From Candidatus Thorarchaeota archaeon (GTDB taxonomy: Archaea > Asgardarchaeota > Thorarchaeia > Thorarchaeales > Thorarchaeaceae), in the NCBI GenBank assembly GCA_016839275.1, contig JAEOUM010000022.1, forward strand, positions 1 through 35,596: 35,596 nt of DNA, read 5' to 3'. A program made the translations under genes and the position numbers. Of the stretch, positions 7,518-16,879 are shown piece by piece; the stretch's first letter is position 1, and each line of letters begins with the position of its first letter. The notes below the pieces were generated by a model, which was not told the DNA's origin, did not search any database, and was given only the letters and a program-made list of their open reading frames with translations.

Positions 7518-10500
7518 CTATCGCCTCCTCTGCCGCAATGGGCTTGGGCCAAGTCTATCAGCCAGTTCTGCAAACTTCTTCACGGTCTCTGCCCAGATTG
7601 ATCCTTCGCTTGCACTTATGTGAGTGAACTGCAATCGATCTGAGTCGAGTCCTGCTTTCTCAAGGATTTTCTTGGCAATTGCAAACCGGCGCTCAAAGGA
7701 GATATTGCCGTCAACATAGTGGCAATCACCAATATGACATCCTGAGATCCATACCATGTCAGCCCCTAGTCTGAACGCCTCCAGAATATGTTGTACACTC
7801 ACTCTCCCAGTGCACATGACTCGTATATCCCGAACATTCGAAGGCTGTTGGAAACGGGATACACCAGCACTGTCCGCACCCGCATACGAACACCAATTGC
7901 AGAGAATTGTCAATATTCTCGTGTCGTTGGCAGGCATACTATCCAATGCAGTACGAATCTGTGTGAGTATCTGATCATCAGTGAAATGCTTCATTGTGAT
8001 AGCGCCTGCAGGGCATCCTGCACCGCATTTCCCACATCCTTGGCATAGTACGGGATTCGTCACTGCGTAGTCATGACCCCCATCACCAGGAACGACTTCT
8101 ATTGCATTGTAGGCACAGTTAATCTCGCAGGTTCCACAACCAACACAAATCTCAGGATCAACAACTGAAACTATAGCCTCAGCCTTTCGAATTCCTCTAA
8201 TGAGAGGAATCAGTGCTCTTGAGGCGGCTGCTTGTCCTTGAGCGATAGATTCACCAATACTCTTTGGAGCAGTAGCTGTACCAGCTACAAACACGCCATC
8301 AGTCTGAAAGTCCACCGGTCGTAATTTCGGATGAGCTTCCATGAAAAAGCCAGATAGGTTGAGAGGGACCTTGAATAGCTCCGAGATTTCTTTGTTTGGT
8401 CTGGGAACCATAGCAGTGGCTAGGATTGTGTGATCAACATCTATGGTAAGTTCAGCTCCTAACACTTGATCCATCACAGTAATACTAAGAGCTTTATCAC
8501 TCCCTTTCTTTACCACGGGTGGCAAATCCTTATCATATCTGACAAATACAACACCTTTCTTTCGAGCTTCTCTGTACTTGTCTTCTGCAGAATAGAAGAC
8601 TCGTAGATCACGATAGAAATGAAACACTCGAGAGTTGGGATATTTCTCAAGCAACTCAAGTGTATGCTCTAGAGCCACCATGCAACATATGCCGGAGCAC
8701 CAAGTACGGGCACCTTCGAGCGATGCGTCTTCACGTGATCCTGCACAATGAATGACTGCAAAGGTCTCTCCATCATTGATGCCTTCTCCGCTTGCTACCC
8801 GGCTGTTGAATTCTACCTCAGTCATCACTTCGGGGAGTTTGTTCAGTCCAAAGAGCCCATTCTCTTCAAGGGCAACTGCTCCTGTGGCGACAATAACAAT
8901 ACCAACAGTGAGGGACTCTTTCTTCTTCCCAGTCTTGATGACGACCTCAAACTCACCGATAGAACCCTTTGCCTCAACAATTTCGGAATTTAGCATAATT
9001 GTGATGTTTTCCTTTCCAGTAATTCTGCTCTCATAGTCAGCCACGATTTCTGAAGCAGGAGTATGAGTGAAGTTGACTGAGGTGAGCTCATTGAGGAAGC
9101 CTCCTACCCTGTCCAATTTCTCTACGAGATAGACTTTGAATCCTTTCTGTGCTATGATATCAGCTGCTGCCATCCCAGCGACTCCAGCACCAATGACAAG
9201 AACAGAGGGCTCAATCTGGGTTACAGCTTCTTCTTGCGCTTCAAGCAGTTTGGCTCTGGCAACAGACATGCGAACCAAGTCCATTGCTTTCGATGTTGCT
9301 TCATCCTTGTCAGCTTGATGAATCCAAGAACAATGCTCTCTAATGTTAGCAAGTTCGAACAGATATTTGTTCAATCCTGCTTCTTCGATTGTTGCTCTGA
9401 ACAATGGTTCATGCGTTCGTGGAGTGCATGAAGCTACAACCAAACGATTGAGCTTGTGTTCCTTGATTGCATCCTTGATTACGACCTGAGCATCTGATGA
9501 ACATGAGTAGAGAAGGTTCTTAGAATAAACAACATTAGGAAGCTCACTTGCATACCGAGTGACCTCTGCAACATCTACGGTTCCTGCGATGTTGATTCCG
9601 CATGAGCAGATGACCACACCGATGCGTGGTTCAGCTGCCATCAGCTCCAAATCCTGTTCAGTGAGAGCCTCAGTTTCATCACCAGAAGGAATTGTCAAAT
9701 CTAATGCTGCAAGAGCCGCAGCTGCGCTTCCCTGTGCTACTGAATCAGGGATGTCCTTGGGCATATGAACAGCCCCACACATGTGAACGCCAGGGACTCC
9801 TGTTTCGGAAATCATCAAGGATTTCAAATCGGGTTGTAAGAAACCAGACTCATCACTCTTAATGTTCAGCTGTTCGAATATCCTTGTATCTGAAGAAGGT
9901 ACCATTGCAGGGCAAAGGACGACTAGGTCATAGGTATCTAAGAGAACTTCATGACCCTTTGCATTACTATGCCGGACTTGGAGGTTCTTCGTACCATATT
10001 CCTCTTGAATCTCACTAGGGATTCCCTTAACGAAGTGAATATCATATTCAGTTTCACCCCTAACAAGAAACTCCTCAAAGCCCTTGCCAAACGCGCGCAT
10101 ATCATTGTAAAGGATGTCAATATGCACGTCAGGAGTGTGTTCCTTAGTAATGATTGCCTCCTTGGTTGCATAGGTACAGCAGATCCTAGAACAATAGGAG
10201 CAGTGATTGACATCTCTCGAACCCACACACTGAATGAATGCAATCCTGTGGGGTTCACGACCATCAGAGGGGCGCATGACAATGCCTCCAGTAGGGCCAC
10301 TAGCTGACACCATCCGTTCATACTCTAGTGAACTTACGACATTGGCATAACGGCCATAGCCATATTCAGGCACTGTGGTAGGATCGAGAAGCTCATACCC
10401 TGTTGCCACAATGATGGAACCAGCATTAATCACCCTAGTTTCATCAGCAATATCAAAGCTAATCGCTTCAGCTTTGCAGGTCTTCACACAGACCATGCAT

Positions 10501-10973
10501 TCAATGCAATTCTCAACATCAATTGTGGCTATGTTTGGAACAGCTTGTGGGAAGGGGATGTAAGCAGCCTTCCGCATCTTAAGGCCGAGGTCATATTCAT
10601 TAGGAACTTCGATTGGGCATACTCTCTGGCAGTCACCACAGCCAGTGCATTTGTCAGCATCAACACGGCGAGTGTGTTTGAGAACCTTAACTGTGAAGTC
10701 ACCCTGCTTACCTGCGATTTCAGCGACTTCAGAATAAGCTAGAATCTCAATATTCGGATGACGGGAGCAGTCGACCATCCAAGGTCCTTGAATGCACATA
10801 CTGCAGTCCAACGTAGGAAAGGTCTTGTCTAGCTGTGACATATGACCGCCAATTGAGGGCTTTTTCTCAACGAGGAATACCTTGACTCCCATTTCTGCGA
10901 GATCAAGTGCGGCACGCATTCCTGATATACCAGCTCCGATAATAACAACTGGTTTTGATATGGACTCTGCCAT
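7518..10973 (-). CDS. hdrA: HdrA-MvhD fusion with duplicated HdrA module
   Basis: HdrA modules (VIGAGISGMRAALDLAEMG; 'TFPTLDCSMCIQGPWMVDCSRHPNI'; CTGCGDCQRVCP/CIECMVCVKTCK; VICSCGINIAG; VIGAGVAGMAAADIIAQKG; C-terminal CVGCGTCEINC/CQGCGKCGAGCP) followed by an MvhD/FlpD-type domain 'ILCNWCSYAGADSAGVSRFQ...GADMVWISGCHIGDCHY'. The ORF track starts at 11099; Met at 10973 (MAESISKP) is more likely. Confidence 0.92.
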   Translation of the reverse strand: MAESISKPVVIIGAGISGMRAALDLAEMGVKVFLVEKKPSIGGHMSQLDKTFPTLDCSMCIQGPWMVDCSRHPNIEILAYSEVAEIAGKQGDFTVKVLKHTRRVDADKCTGCGDCQRVCPIEVPNEYDLGLKMRKAAYIPFPQAVPNIATIDVENCIECMVCVKTCKAEAISFDIADETRVINAGSIIVATGYELLDPTTVPEYGYGRYANVVSSLEYERMVSASGPTGGIVMRPSDGREPHRIAFIQCVGSRDVNHCSYCSRICCTYATKEAIITKEHTPDVHIDILYNDMRAFGKGFEEFLVRGETEYDIHFVKGIPSEIQEEYGTKNLQVRHSNAKGHEVLLDTYDLVVLCPAMVPSSDTRIFEQLNIKSDESGFLQPDLKSLMISETGVPGVHMCGAVHMPKDIPDSVAQGSAAAALAALDLTIPSGDETEALTEQDLELMAAEPRIGVVICSCGINIAGTVDVAEVTRYASELPNVVYSKNLLYSCSSDAQVVIKDAIKEHKLNRLVVASCTPRTHEPLFRATIEEAGLNKYLFELANIREHCSWIHQADKDEATSKAMDLVRMSVARAKLLEAQEEAVTQIEPSVLVIGAGVAGMAAADIIAQKGFKVYLVEKLDRVGGFLNELTSVNFTHTPASEIVADYESRITGKENITIMLNSEIVEAKGSIGEFEVVIKTGKKKESLTVGIVIVATGAVALEENGLFGLNKLPEVMTEVEFNSRVASGEGINDGETFAVIHCAGSREDASLEGARTWCSGICCMVALEHTLELLEKYPNSRVFHFYRDLRVFYSAEDKYREARKKGVVFVRYDKDLPPVVKKGSDKALSITVMDQVLGAELTIDVDHTILATAMVPRPNKEISELFKVPLNLSGFFMEAHPKLRPVDFQTDGVFVAGTATAPKSIGESIAQGQAAASRALIPLIRGIRKAEAIVSVVDPEICVGCGTCEINCAYNAIEVVPGDGGHDYAVTNPVLCQGCGKCGAGCPAGAITMKHFTDDQILTQIRTALDSMPANDTRILTILCNWCSYAGADSAGVSRFQQPSNVRDIRVMCTGRVSVQHILEAFRLGADMVWISGCHIGDCHYVDGNISFERRFAIAKKILEKAGLDSDRLQFTHISASEGSIWAETVKKFAELADRLGPSPLRQRRR

Positions 10974-11145
10974 TATATCGTCACTCCGAAGAGATAGGGC
11001 GGTGATTCGAGAATGCCCGATAAAATGTTTCCCATTGGACAGTTGTCGAAACCTCATTTGTGTGTTCGTTGATTGGCGCCAATCTTTTGAGGTTAACAAT
11101 TTTTAATGCATGCACTTAATATTACGAGGGTAACGTCCTGAGATT

Positions 11146-11277
11146 ATGAAAGCCACTAGGCTCTATACACGAGTCTATCTGGCGCGTACGAAGGACCGCC
11201 GGGAGATTGGACAAATAGAAGATCTCAGTAAGATTAAGGTCGTACATTTTGCACAACCGCAGTTCAAACTGGACTGA
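11146..11277 (+). CDS. Possible 43-aa small basic protein
   Basis: ATG 11146 to TGA 11277: MKATRLYTRVYLARTKDRREIGQIEDLSKIKVVHFAQPQFKLD; below the ORF-track length cutoff; AT-rich promoter-like region upstream. Confidence 0.35.
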   Translation: MKATRLYTRVYLARTKDRREIGQIEDLSKIKVVHFAQPQFKLD

Positions 11278-11461
11278 ATACTCATACTATCAAGCATCTT
11301 CTCCTTTTACAAAAAAAAATAAAACGATGATAGGTCTGATTTTCAGTTTTTCAAACATCATGAAACTTAAACCGATGAAATCTGTTCTATAACGCTCACT
11401 AGCTGATAACGATTTACAGATTCCAAAATGGTCATTATTAAAGGAAAATTAGTGATAGATT

Positions 11462-12742
11462 TTGGTGAAATATGTGATTAAACACAACGTTTCGAAAATT
11501 GCACTACTTGCAATATTGTTTCTTCTGATAGCATCAGTACCATTATCGCACGCTTTCACTCTGAGTGAAGATGATGATGGCACTGACACTACCACTGAAA
11601 CTGAAAGCACGCATACAGAAACGGAACATGAGCTCGAGGAGCATCGAGATAATGAGGGAACTGCATGGATACAGACCGATATTATGACTGCTACTTTGAG
11701 CCCTGATATGCCAACATACCAGTTCTGGTATACAAGCGATAATAATGGCAGTCTTGCACGTTTCATGGTCAGCTTCAGAATGATTGTTGAGTTCGAAGAT
11801 ACTAATGGTGATGGTGTCTATCAGCCAAATGAGACTCTAGCTTTTGCACCTCTGGATGCGTTTGAGTGGAGTCTACAGATAGGAGCCATTACTGATGCCA
11901 GTAATAAAGTTACAGAAGTTTACGCGTCCTACACCAAGGGTGGAATGAGTTCTGAATGGGAAGACGGTTGGTTCGAAGACTGGATGCCTGGCTTGAATGG
12001 AAATGATGATAGTCTACTCTCTCTTGCTGATGAGGGTTCAGATGACTACAACTTTTCAAGGTTCTCTGACATGACACTACGTTTCTATGGTCATGTCTAT
12101 AGCTCCGACTATAATGGAAACATTACTGACGACCAAGGTGTTCAGGGTAATTACACCATTGCTGGAGGAATGGAACTCAAAGTCGATATTGAGATTGGTA
12201 ATTTTCCGTTTATCTCTAATACATCCAAAGTCGCGGTGTTGAACTATCTCAGAGAGGACGTCGCATCGAGTGAAGATTCAGACCATGCCTTCGAGCTTCA
12301 TGATGATCATGGCGAAGTCGAGGTTCATTCGGAAGATGTGTCTAGCGAACATGGGACGCATCTGACAGACCAAGATTCTGATCAAGATGGCAAGGATGAT
12401 AGCGTTCAACAACTATCGCTTATCGATGATGCCAACAATGTCACTCAGGGACTTTACTCCTGGCTCGATAAGGCTGTAATGACCTATCTGAATGGCTCTC
12501 AAGTCGCAGTTGATGTGGATGCATCCTATTGGACCGATGGTAAAGGATTGCTTTTATTCCTAGCCTATCCGAACTTTGATGGAGGCTCCATCACGCACGA
12601 CCCATCAATGAGACTCCTTGAAACTGGAGTGCCAAATACTGGCTCAACAGGCATTCTAGGACTGCCTATGGAAACAATCGCTTTGATTGGTGTTGCTGCA
12701 GCTATTATCGTTGTTGCCGGATTCGCAATCAAACGTCGTTAG
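11462..12742 (+). CDS. Secreted, C-terminally membrane-anchored acidic protein with Asp-rich Ca-binding-like loops
   Basis: Signal peptide (KIALLAILFLLIASVPLSHA), 'DTNGDGVYQPNETLAF' and 'DQDSDQDGKDD' loops, C-terminal helix ETIALIGVAAAIIVVAGFAIKRR. Confidence 0.8.
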   Translation: MVKYVIKHNVSKIALLAILFLLIASVPLSHAFTLSEDDDGTDTTTETESTHTETEHELEEHRDNEGTAWIQTDIMTATLSPDMPTYQFWYTSDNNGSLARFMVSFRMIVEFEDTNGDGVYQPNETLAFAPLDAFEWSLQIGAITDASNKVTEVYASYTKGGMSSEWEDGWFEDWMPGLNGNDDSLLSLADEGSDDYNFSRFSDMTLRFYGHVYSSDYNGNITDDQGVQGNYTIAGGMELKVDIEIGNFPFISNTSKVAVLNYLREDVASSEDSDHAFELHDDHGEVEVHSEDVSSEHGTHLTDQDSDQDGKDDSVQQLSLIDDANNVTQGLYSWLDKAVMTYLNGSQVAVDVDASYWTDGKGLLLFLAYPNFDGGSITHDPSMRLLETGVPNTGSTGILGLPMETIALIGVAAAIIVVAGFAIKRR

Positions 12743-12747
12743 TGTTG

Positions 12748-12777
12748 TAGGGGGAGATCACTCCCTCTACTCATTTT
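12748..12777 (+). terminator. Hairpin plus T-tract terminator
   Basis: TAGGGGGAG-ATCA-CTCCCTCTA (9-bp stem, one G-U) then 'ctcattttt', 5 nt after the stop at 12742. Confidence 0.6.
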
Positions 12778-12821
12778 TAATCAAACGCATTGATTATTAG
12801 ACTCAATGATAAAGCAATGAG

Positions 12822-13835
12822 TTGGTCATTATGCATAGAACGACAGCACGCGTCATCTTGATTGTATCAATTGTTGTCCTAAGTCTATCTGCCTTGAATA
12901 ATCAAACCACTGCTGCACCCGGAGCACAAGATATTCTCATGACAAACATGCATGTCCATGCAAAACTAGGAACTGATTGTGCAACTCAGATTCTAATAGA
13001 AACAACAGTGACAAACATAGGACTATCGGACTTGAACTCCTTTGAAATGAGAGTCGATGTTCGTGGATTGCAAGTGATGTCAGCTAGACTAAATGGGTCA
13101 ATGGCAGATACTTCTGCAAGTTCTGTGAACAACTATATGATTGTGACAATTCAGCCCGCAATTCCTATCCCTTCAGGAGCACTGATGGTCCTGAATCTAA
13201 ACTTTACGACTCAGTGTCTTCAAGAGCAAATTGGATTGAATAGTGATGGTTCAATGTACATTAACCATCTAATCTACTATATTCGCCCGCTCAATGAAAT
13301 TCATAATCTCACCTTCTCAGCCGCGCTCCCGCCTCATGCCATACTACATTCAGAGGCAGCTGCACCACTCTTTCCTAGTGCAACATCGAACTATACTGAT
13401 GGCACACGTACCGTATATGTTTGGGAAACTGATATCCTCCTTCCAGGTCAGGAAATTGTTCACATCATCAAGTACTTGATACCTGCAGTTCTTCTTGACA
13501 CGGCGGCGGCTACAACAGATAACTCACTAGCGATTGGAATAATTGCGGCAATCGGGGCTGCAGGTGCTATTCTTATAATTGAACGAATTCCAGCTTGGAT
13601 GAAACGGTTGAGGACAAAGGAGTTTATTGTTAGTGGAAAAATATCCGCTCAGGAACAGGAGATACTTGACCTTCTATCTAAACGTGGAGGTTCATGTTCA
13701 CAGAGAGAGATCTACGAGAATTTGGACATGTCTCAAGCAATGGCCAGCATGATGCTTACATCACTTGAAGAACGAGGGCTAATCAAGAGATTACGAAGTG
13801 GGAGAGAGAACATAGTTCATATCATGGAGGATTAA
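12822..13835 (+). CDS. Membrane-spanning putative transcription regulator: signal/ectodomain-TM-winged helix
   Basis: N-terminal hydrophobic segment, about 200-aa extracytoplasmic region, TM 'LAIGIIAAIGAAGAILIIERI', C-terminal MarR-like wHTH 'EQEILDLLSKRGGSCSQREIYENLDMSQAMASMMLTSLEERGLIKRL'. Start could be ATG 12831. Confidence 0.75.
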   Translation: MVIMHRTTARVILIVSIVVLSLSALNNQTTAAPGAQDILMTNMHVHAKLGTDCATQILIETTVTNIGLSDLNSFEMRVDVRGLQVMSARLNGSMADTSASSVNNYMIVTIQPAIPIPSGALMVLNLNFTTQCLQEQIGLNSDGSMYINHLIYYIRPLNEIHNLTFSAALPPHAILHSEAAAPLFPSATSNYTDGTRTVYVWETDILLPGQEIVHIIKYLIPAVLLDTAAATTDNSLAIGIIAAIGAAGAILIIERIPAWMKRLRTKEFIVSGKISAQEQEILDLLSKRGGSCSQREIYENLDMSQAMASMMLTSLEERGLIKRLRSGRENIVHIMED

Positions 13836-14755
13836 TGTTCTCCAACCTTGATGCCCAGATTTTCCCATGCAGGCTCACTCTTTCGTTGCATATATTGAAG
13901 ATGTGTGGCCAGCCCGAACTCATCAGGTTCGTGTCCAAAGGCAAGAGCAAGTAACTCTACAACATGGAGAATATCGAATTTGTACTCCTGCTCGAAATAC
14001 TTCTGAATCTCTACTTGACCTGCATCTAACTGGAGCTCACAGAAAGGACACGGTGTTACTATCATGTCAGCGCCGCCAGCAGCTATCAGGCTATCGAACT
14101 TCTGTTTTGTAAATTCAAGTGCTATCTTTACATCCGCCGTACGAACTGCGCCACCAGCACCACAGCAGATCAACTCATCCTTATAGGGCACATACTCGGC
14201 ACCGGAGGTTTCGCAGAGCTCACGGAATATATGTGGTCGCTCGGAGTCATCCTTTTGCTTGAGAATCTTCGGGCGCATCCAATGGCATCCAGGATGTAAT
14301 GCCATCCGCACTCCTGTAAATGGCCGTGTGACTTTTTCGCGTATTTTTTCGAGACCGGCTATCTGGTATAGAGCATCCACATAATGCCAGACCTCAATGG
14401 TCCCTTTGAACTCGCGATCAATCTCTGCCAGATTCTCGTTGACCTTGTCTCTGAGTTCGTCATCATGTTTCAATTCATGGTTTGCATCCCAAAGGCTTGC
14501 AAAACAGCCATTGCATCCAGTTGTTATGGGATGCCCACCTGCTTCTGCAATAGTCAGATTACGGGCGGCAATTGTAGCCCAAGTAACTCTATCAAATGAC
14601 CCAAAGACACCAGGCGCTGGGCAGCATGTTGCCCCGTCCATATCAAGAAGACTAATACCTAGGTCATTAAAAACCAGCTTTGCAGCTTTTTCTACACTTG
14701 GGTATCTATGAGGGATTATACAACCAAGGAAATGATAGAATGACTTCTTTGCCAT
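13832..14755 (-). CDS. hdrB: HdrB-like CCG-domain protein
   Basis: GCIIPHR...GATCCPAPG...TGCNGCFASL and GCHWMRPK...ICCGAGGAVR...TPCPFCELQLD. Confidence 0.88.
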   Translation of the reverse strand: MAKKSFYHFLGCIIPHRYPSVEKAAKLVFNDLGISLLDMDGATCCPAPGVFGSFDRVTWATIAARNLTIAEAGGHPITTGCNGCFASLWDANHELKHDDELRDKVNENLAEIDREFKGTIEVWHYVDALYQIAGLEKIREKVTRPFTGVRMALHPGCHWMRPKILKQKDDSERPHIFRELCETSGAEYVPYKDELICCGAGGAVRTADVKIALEFTKQKFDSLIAAGGADMIVTPCPFCELQLDAGQVEIQKYFEQEYKFDILHVVELLALAFGHEPDEFGLATHLQYMQRKSEPAWENLGIKVGEH

Positions 14756-14757
14756 GT

Positions 14758-15351
14758 TTATTTCTCCGCCTTATCTTCTACTAGTTTATCAAATCCCGTC
14801 TTCTTTGCGATTTTTTTAATCTCCTCGATTGCTTCAGCATACCGACTTGCGTTTGGCGGAACTCTCTCAACTCCAACCTTTTCCCGCAAATCCTGCCAAG
14901 ACTCTTTATCTAGTGGGACCGCATGTCCAGCTTCGAGAACCTTCTGAGCTGTTTTTTGGTGCGGCACAAGCATATAGCCCTCTGCAACAGCAACATTACG
15001 GATGGCCTTAATTACGTCGGTAGGTTTTACATCTTGAGGACACCTATCAGTACAAGTATAGCAAGTGGTGCAGTACCATAATTCCGTTGCAGAGATACAT
15101 TGTTGTTTGAGACCAAGAAGTGCCTTTCGGATAATCCCTCGCACAAGATAGTTGGTTCGCGCTCCTGCAGGGCAACTCCCACTGCACGTTCCGCATTGGA
15201 AGCAGTTCTGAATATTCGGACCACCAGTCTTCTTAATCAACTGAACAAAGGAATCATCGGGAACATCGATCTCAATTGCAGGTTTTTCATCAACACTTGT
15301 CAAGATTACGCACCGACTGGAGGAGCCGTTAATTTTCAGCCTTAAATCCAT
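14758..15351 (-). CDS. hdrC: HdrC-like Fe-S protein
   Basis: CFQCGTCSGSCP and CTTCYTCTDRCP; 2 nt upstream of hdrB. ORF track starts at TTG 15357; ATG at 15351 preferred. Confidence 0.88.
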   Translation of the reverse strand: MDLRLKINGSSSRCVILTSVDEKPAIEIDVPDDSFVQLIKKTGGPNIQNCFQCGTCSGSCPAGARTNYLVRGIIRKALLGLKQQCISATELWYCTTCYTCTDRCPQDVKPTDVIKAIRNVAVAEGYMLVPHQKTAQKVLEAGHAVPLDKESWQDLREKVGVERVPPNASRYAEAIEEIKKIAKKTGFDKLVEDKAEK

Positions 15352-15380
15352 TACCAAAAGGTCGTAGGTACTAAGCCTTA

Positions 15381-15393
15381 ATCCTTATATCTC
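15381..15393. promoter_or_regulatory. TATA-like element in the 78-84 bp divergent hdrC/hdrC intergenic region
   Basis: 'atccttatatctc' reads as gagatataaggat on the minus strand; plausible TATA spacing to both starts (15351 minus, 15436 plus). Confidence 0.4.
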
Positions 15394-15435
15394 TCAAATT
15401 GGGGAAACGGACAGTTGTATTGCTGAGGTCGCTTC

Positions 15436-15981
15436 ATGACAGACAGTATCACTCGCGAAACAATCGATAATGATGATATTGATCCAGACTTTCTCGATAA
15501 GGTAGTAGAAGCTGGAGCTGATAGGCTCCGAACATGCATTCAATGTGGAACTTGTTCAAGTGTTTGTCCAAGTGGGCGAAGGACAGCATTCAGAACGAGG
15601 GAGTTGATAAGAAAATCGCTCCTCGGTTTGAAGGATGAGGTGCTATCGAGTCCAGACCTCTGGCTGTGTGCCACATGCCTTACTTGTCTTGAAAGATGTC
15701 CTAGACAAATCAAGGTGACGGATGCAATCATCATTATGAGGAACATGGCAGTAAAAGAAGGCTTTATGCTCCCTCAACATCGAAAGGCGTCACAAAAGCT
15801 CATTGAAACAGGTCATGCAGTACCAATAGATGACGCGAATCGAGCAATACGGAAAGAGTTAGGTCTCCAAGAGAATCCTCCAACAACACACTCGAACGAG
15901 AAGGCACTCAAAGACGTAAGAGAGATAATGAAGAGAACAGGATTCATCGAACTCATTGAGGAAGAAGAGGAGCGGAGTTGA
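15436..15981 (+). CDS. hdrC: HdrC-like Fe-S protein
   Basis: CIQCGTCSSVCP and CATCLTCLERCP. Confidence 0.88.
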   Translation: MTDSITRETIDNDDIDPDFLDKVVEAGADRLRTCIQCGTCSSVCPSGRRTAFRTRELIRKSLLGLKDEVLSSPDLWLCATCLTCLERCPRQIKVTDAIIIMRNMAVKEGFMLPQHRKASQKLIETGHAVPIDDANRAIRKELGLQENPPTTHSNEKALKDVREIMKRTGFIELIEEEEERS

Positions 15982-16879
15982 GTTGACGGAAACCAAAACA
16001 TATTCGTTCTTTCTTGGATGTGTAATGCCAAATAGATTTCCCAATGTTGAAGCAAGCATTCGTCTTGTACTCCCAAAACTTGGAATTGAATTGGAGGATA
16101 TTGAGGGAGCAAGTTGCTGTCCTGCGCCAGGTGTAATCAGATCATTCGATGAACCAACATGGTTAGCTCTCGCATCAAGAAATCTAGCACTCGCGGAGAT
16201 GGCAGGTCATGACATCATTACAGGTTGCAATGGGTGTTATGGAACTTTCAAAGAAACTCTTTTAGAAATCCATGAGCACCCTGAACGACTAAAAGAGGTC
16301 CAAGATTACTTCAAGGGATTAGGAATTAAATTCCAAGGGAACGTTGATGCAAAACATCTCATTGAAGTAATCAGTGATTTAGGAATTGAGGAGATTAAGA
16401 AGAAGGTCACAAAGCCTCTGAAGGGGATTCGAGTAGGAGTACATTATGGTTGCCACCTTCTAAAACCAAGTAAGAACAGGCCGTGGAAACAAACTCAAAG
16501 ACATACTTTTCTTGATGAGCTTGTAGAAGTCACTGGAGCCTCGAGTATCAAATACAAAGACAAATTCCTATGCTGCGGAGCTGGAGGTGGTGTCCGTGGA
16601 AGCCAAGTTGCTGTTAGTGTCGATATTGCCAAAGAAAAGCTCGATAATATGATTGAGGCGGGTGTGGATTGTATTGTGGATGTCTGTTCTTTCTGTCATC
16701 TTCAGTTCGAATCCTCACAGGTTCAATTAAACAAGGAACTTGGCGAACAAAAATATCAGATTCCGGTATTGTATTTCACGCAGTTACTGGGATTATCAAT
16801 GGGACTTGACCCAGCTAATCTTGGTTTGGATGTGCATATGATTAATACCCAACCACTGTTAGATAAGATTCTCTCCTAG
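15956..16879 (+). CDS. hdrB: HdrB-like CCG-domain protein
   Basis: GCVMPNR...GASCCPAPG...TGCNGCYGTF and GCHLLKPS...LCCGAGGGVRG...DVCSFCHLQFE. True start may be TTG 15983. Confidence 0.88.
   Translation: MRKKRSGVELTETKTYSFFLGCVMPNRFPNVEASIRLVLPKLGIELEDIEGASCCPAPGVIRSFDEPTWLALASRNLALAEMAGHDIITGCNGCYGTFKETLLEIHEHPERLKEVQDYFKGLGIKFQGNVDAKHLIEVISDLGIEEIKKKVTKPLKGIRVGVHYGCHLLKPSKNRPWKQTQRHTFLDELVEVTGASSIKYKDKFLCCGAGGGVRGSQVAVSVDIAKEKLDNMIEAGVDCIVDVCSFCHLQFESSQVQLNKELGEQKYQIPVLYFTQLLGLSMGLDPANLGLDVHMINTQPLLDKILS

Noticed and set aside
8748-10742. Numerous plus-strand ORFs of 60-120 aa (e.g. 9951-10307, 8752-9036) opposite the HdrA-MvhD gene
   Set aside because: Antisense to a strongly supported CDS; low-complexity Ser/Thr/Ala-rich translations with no domain signal.
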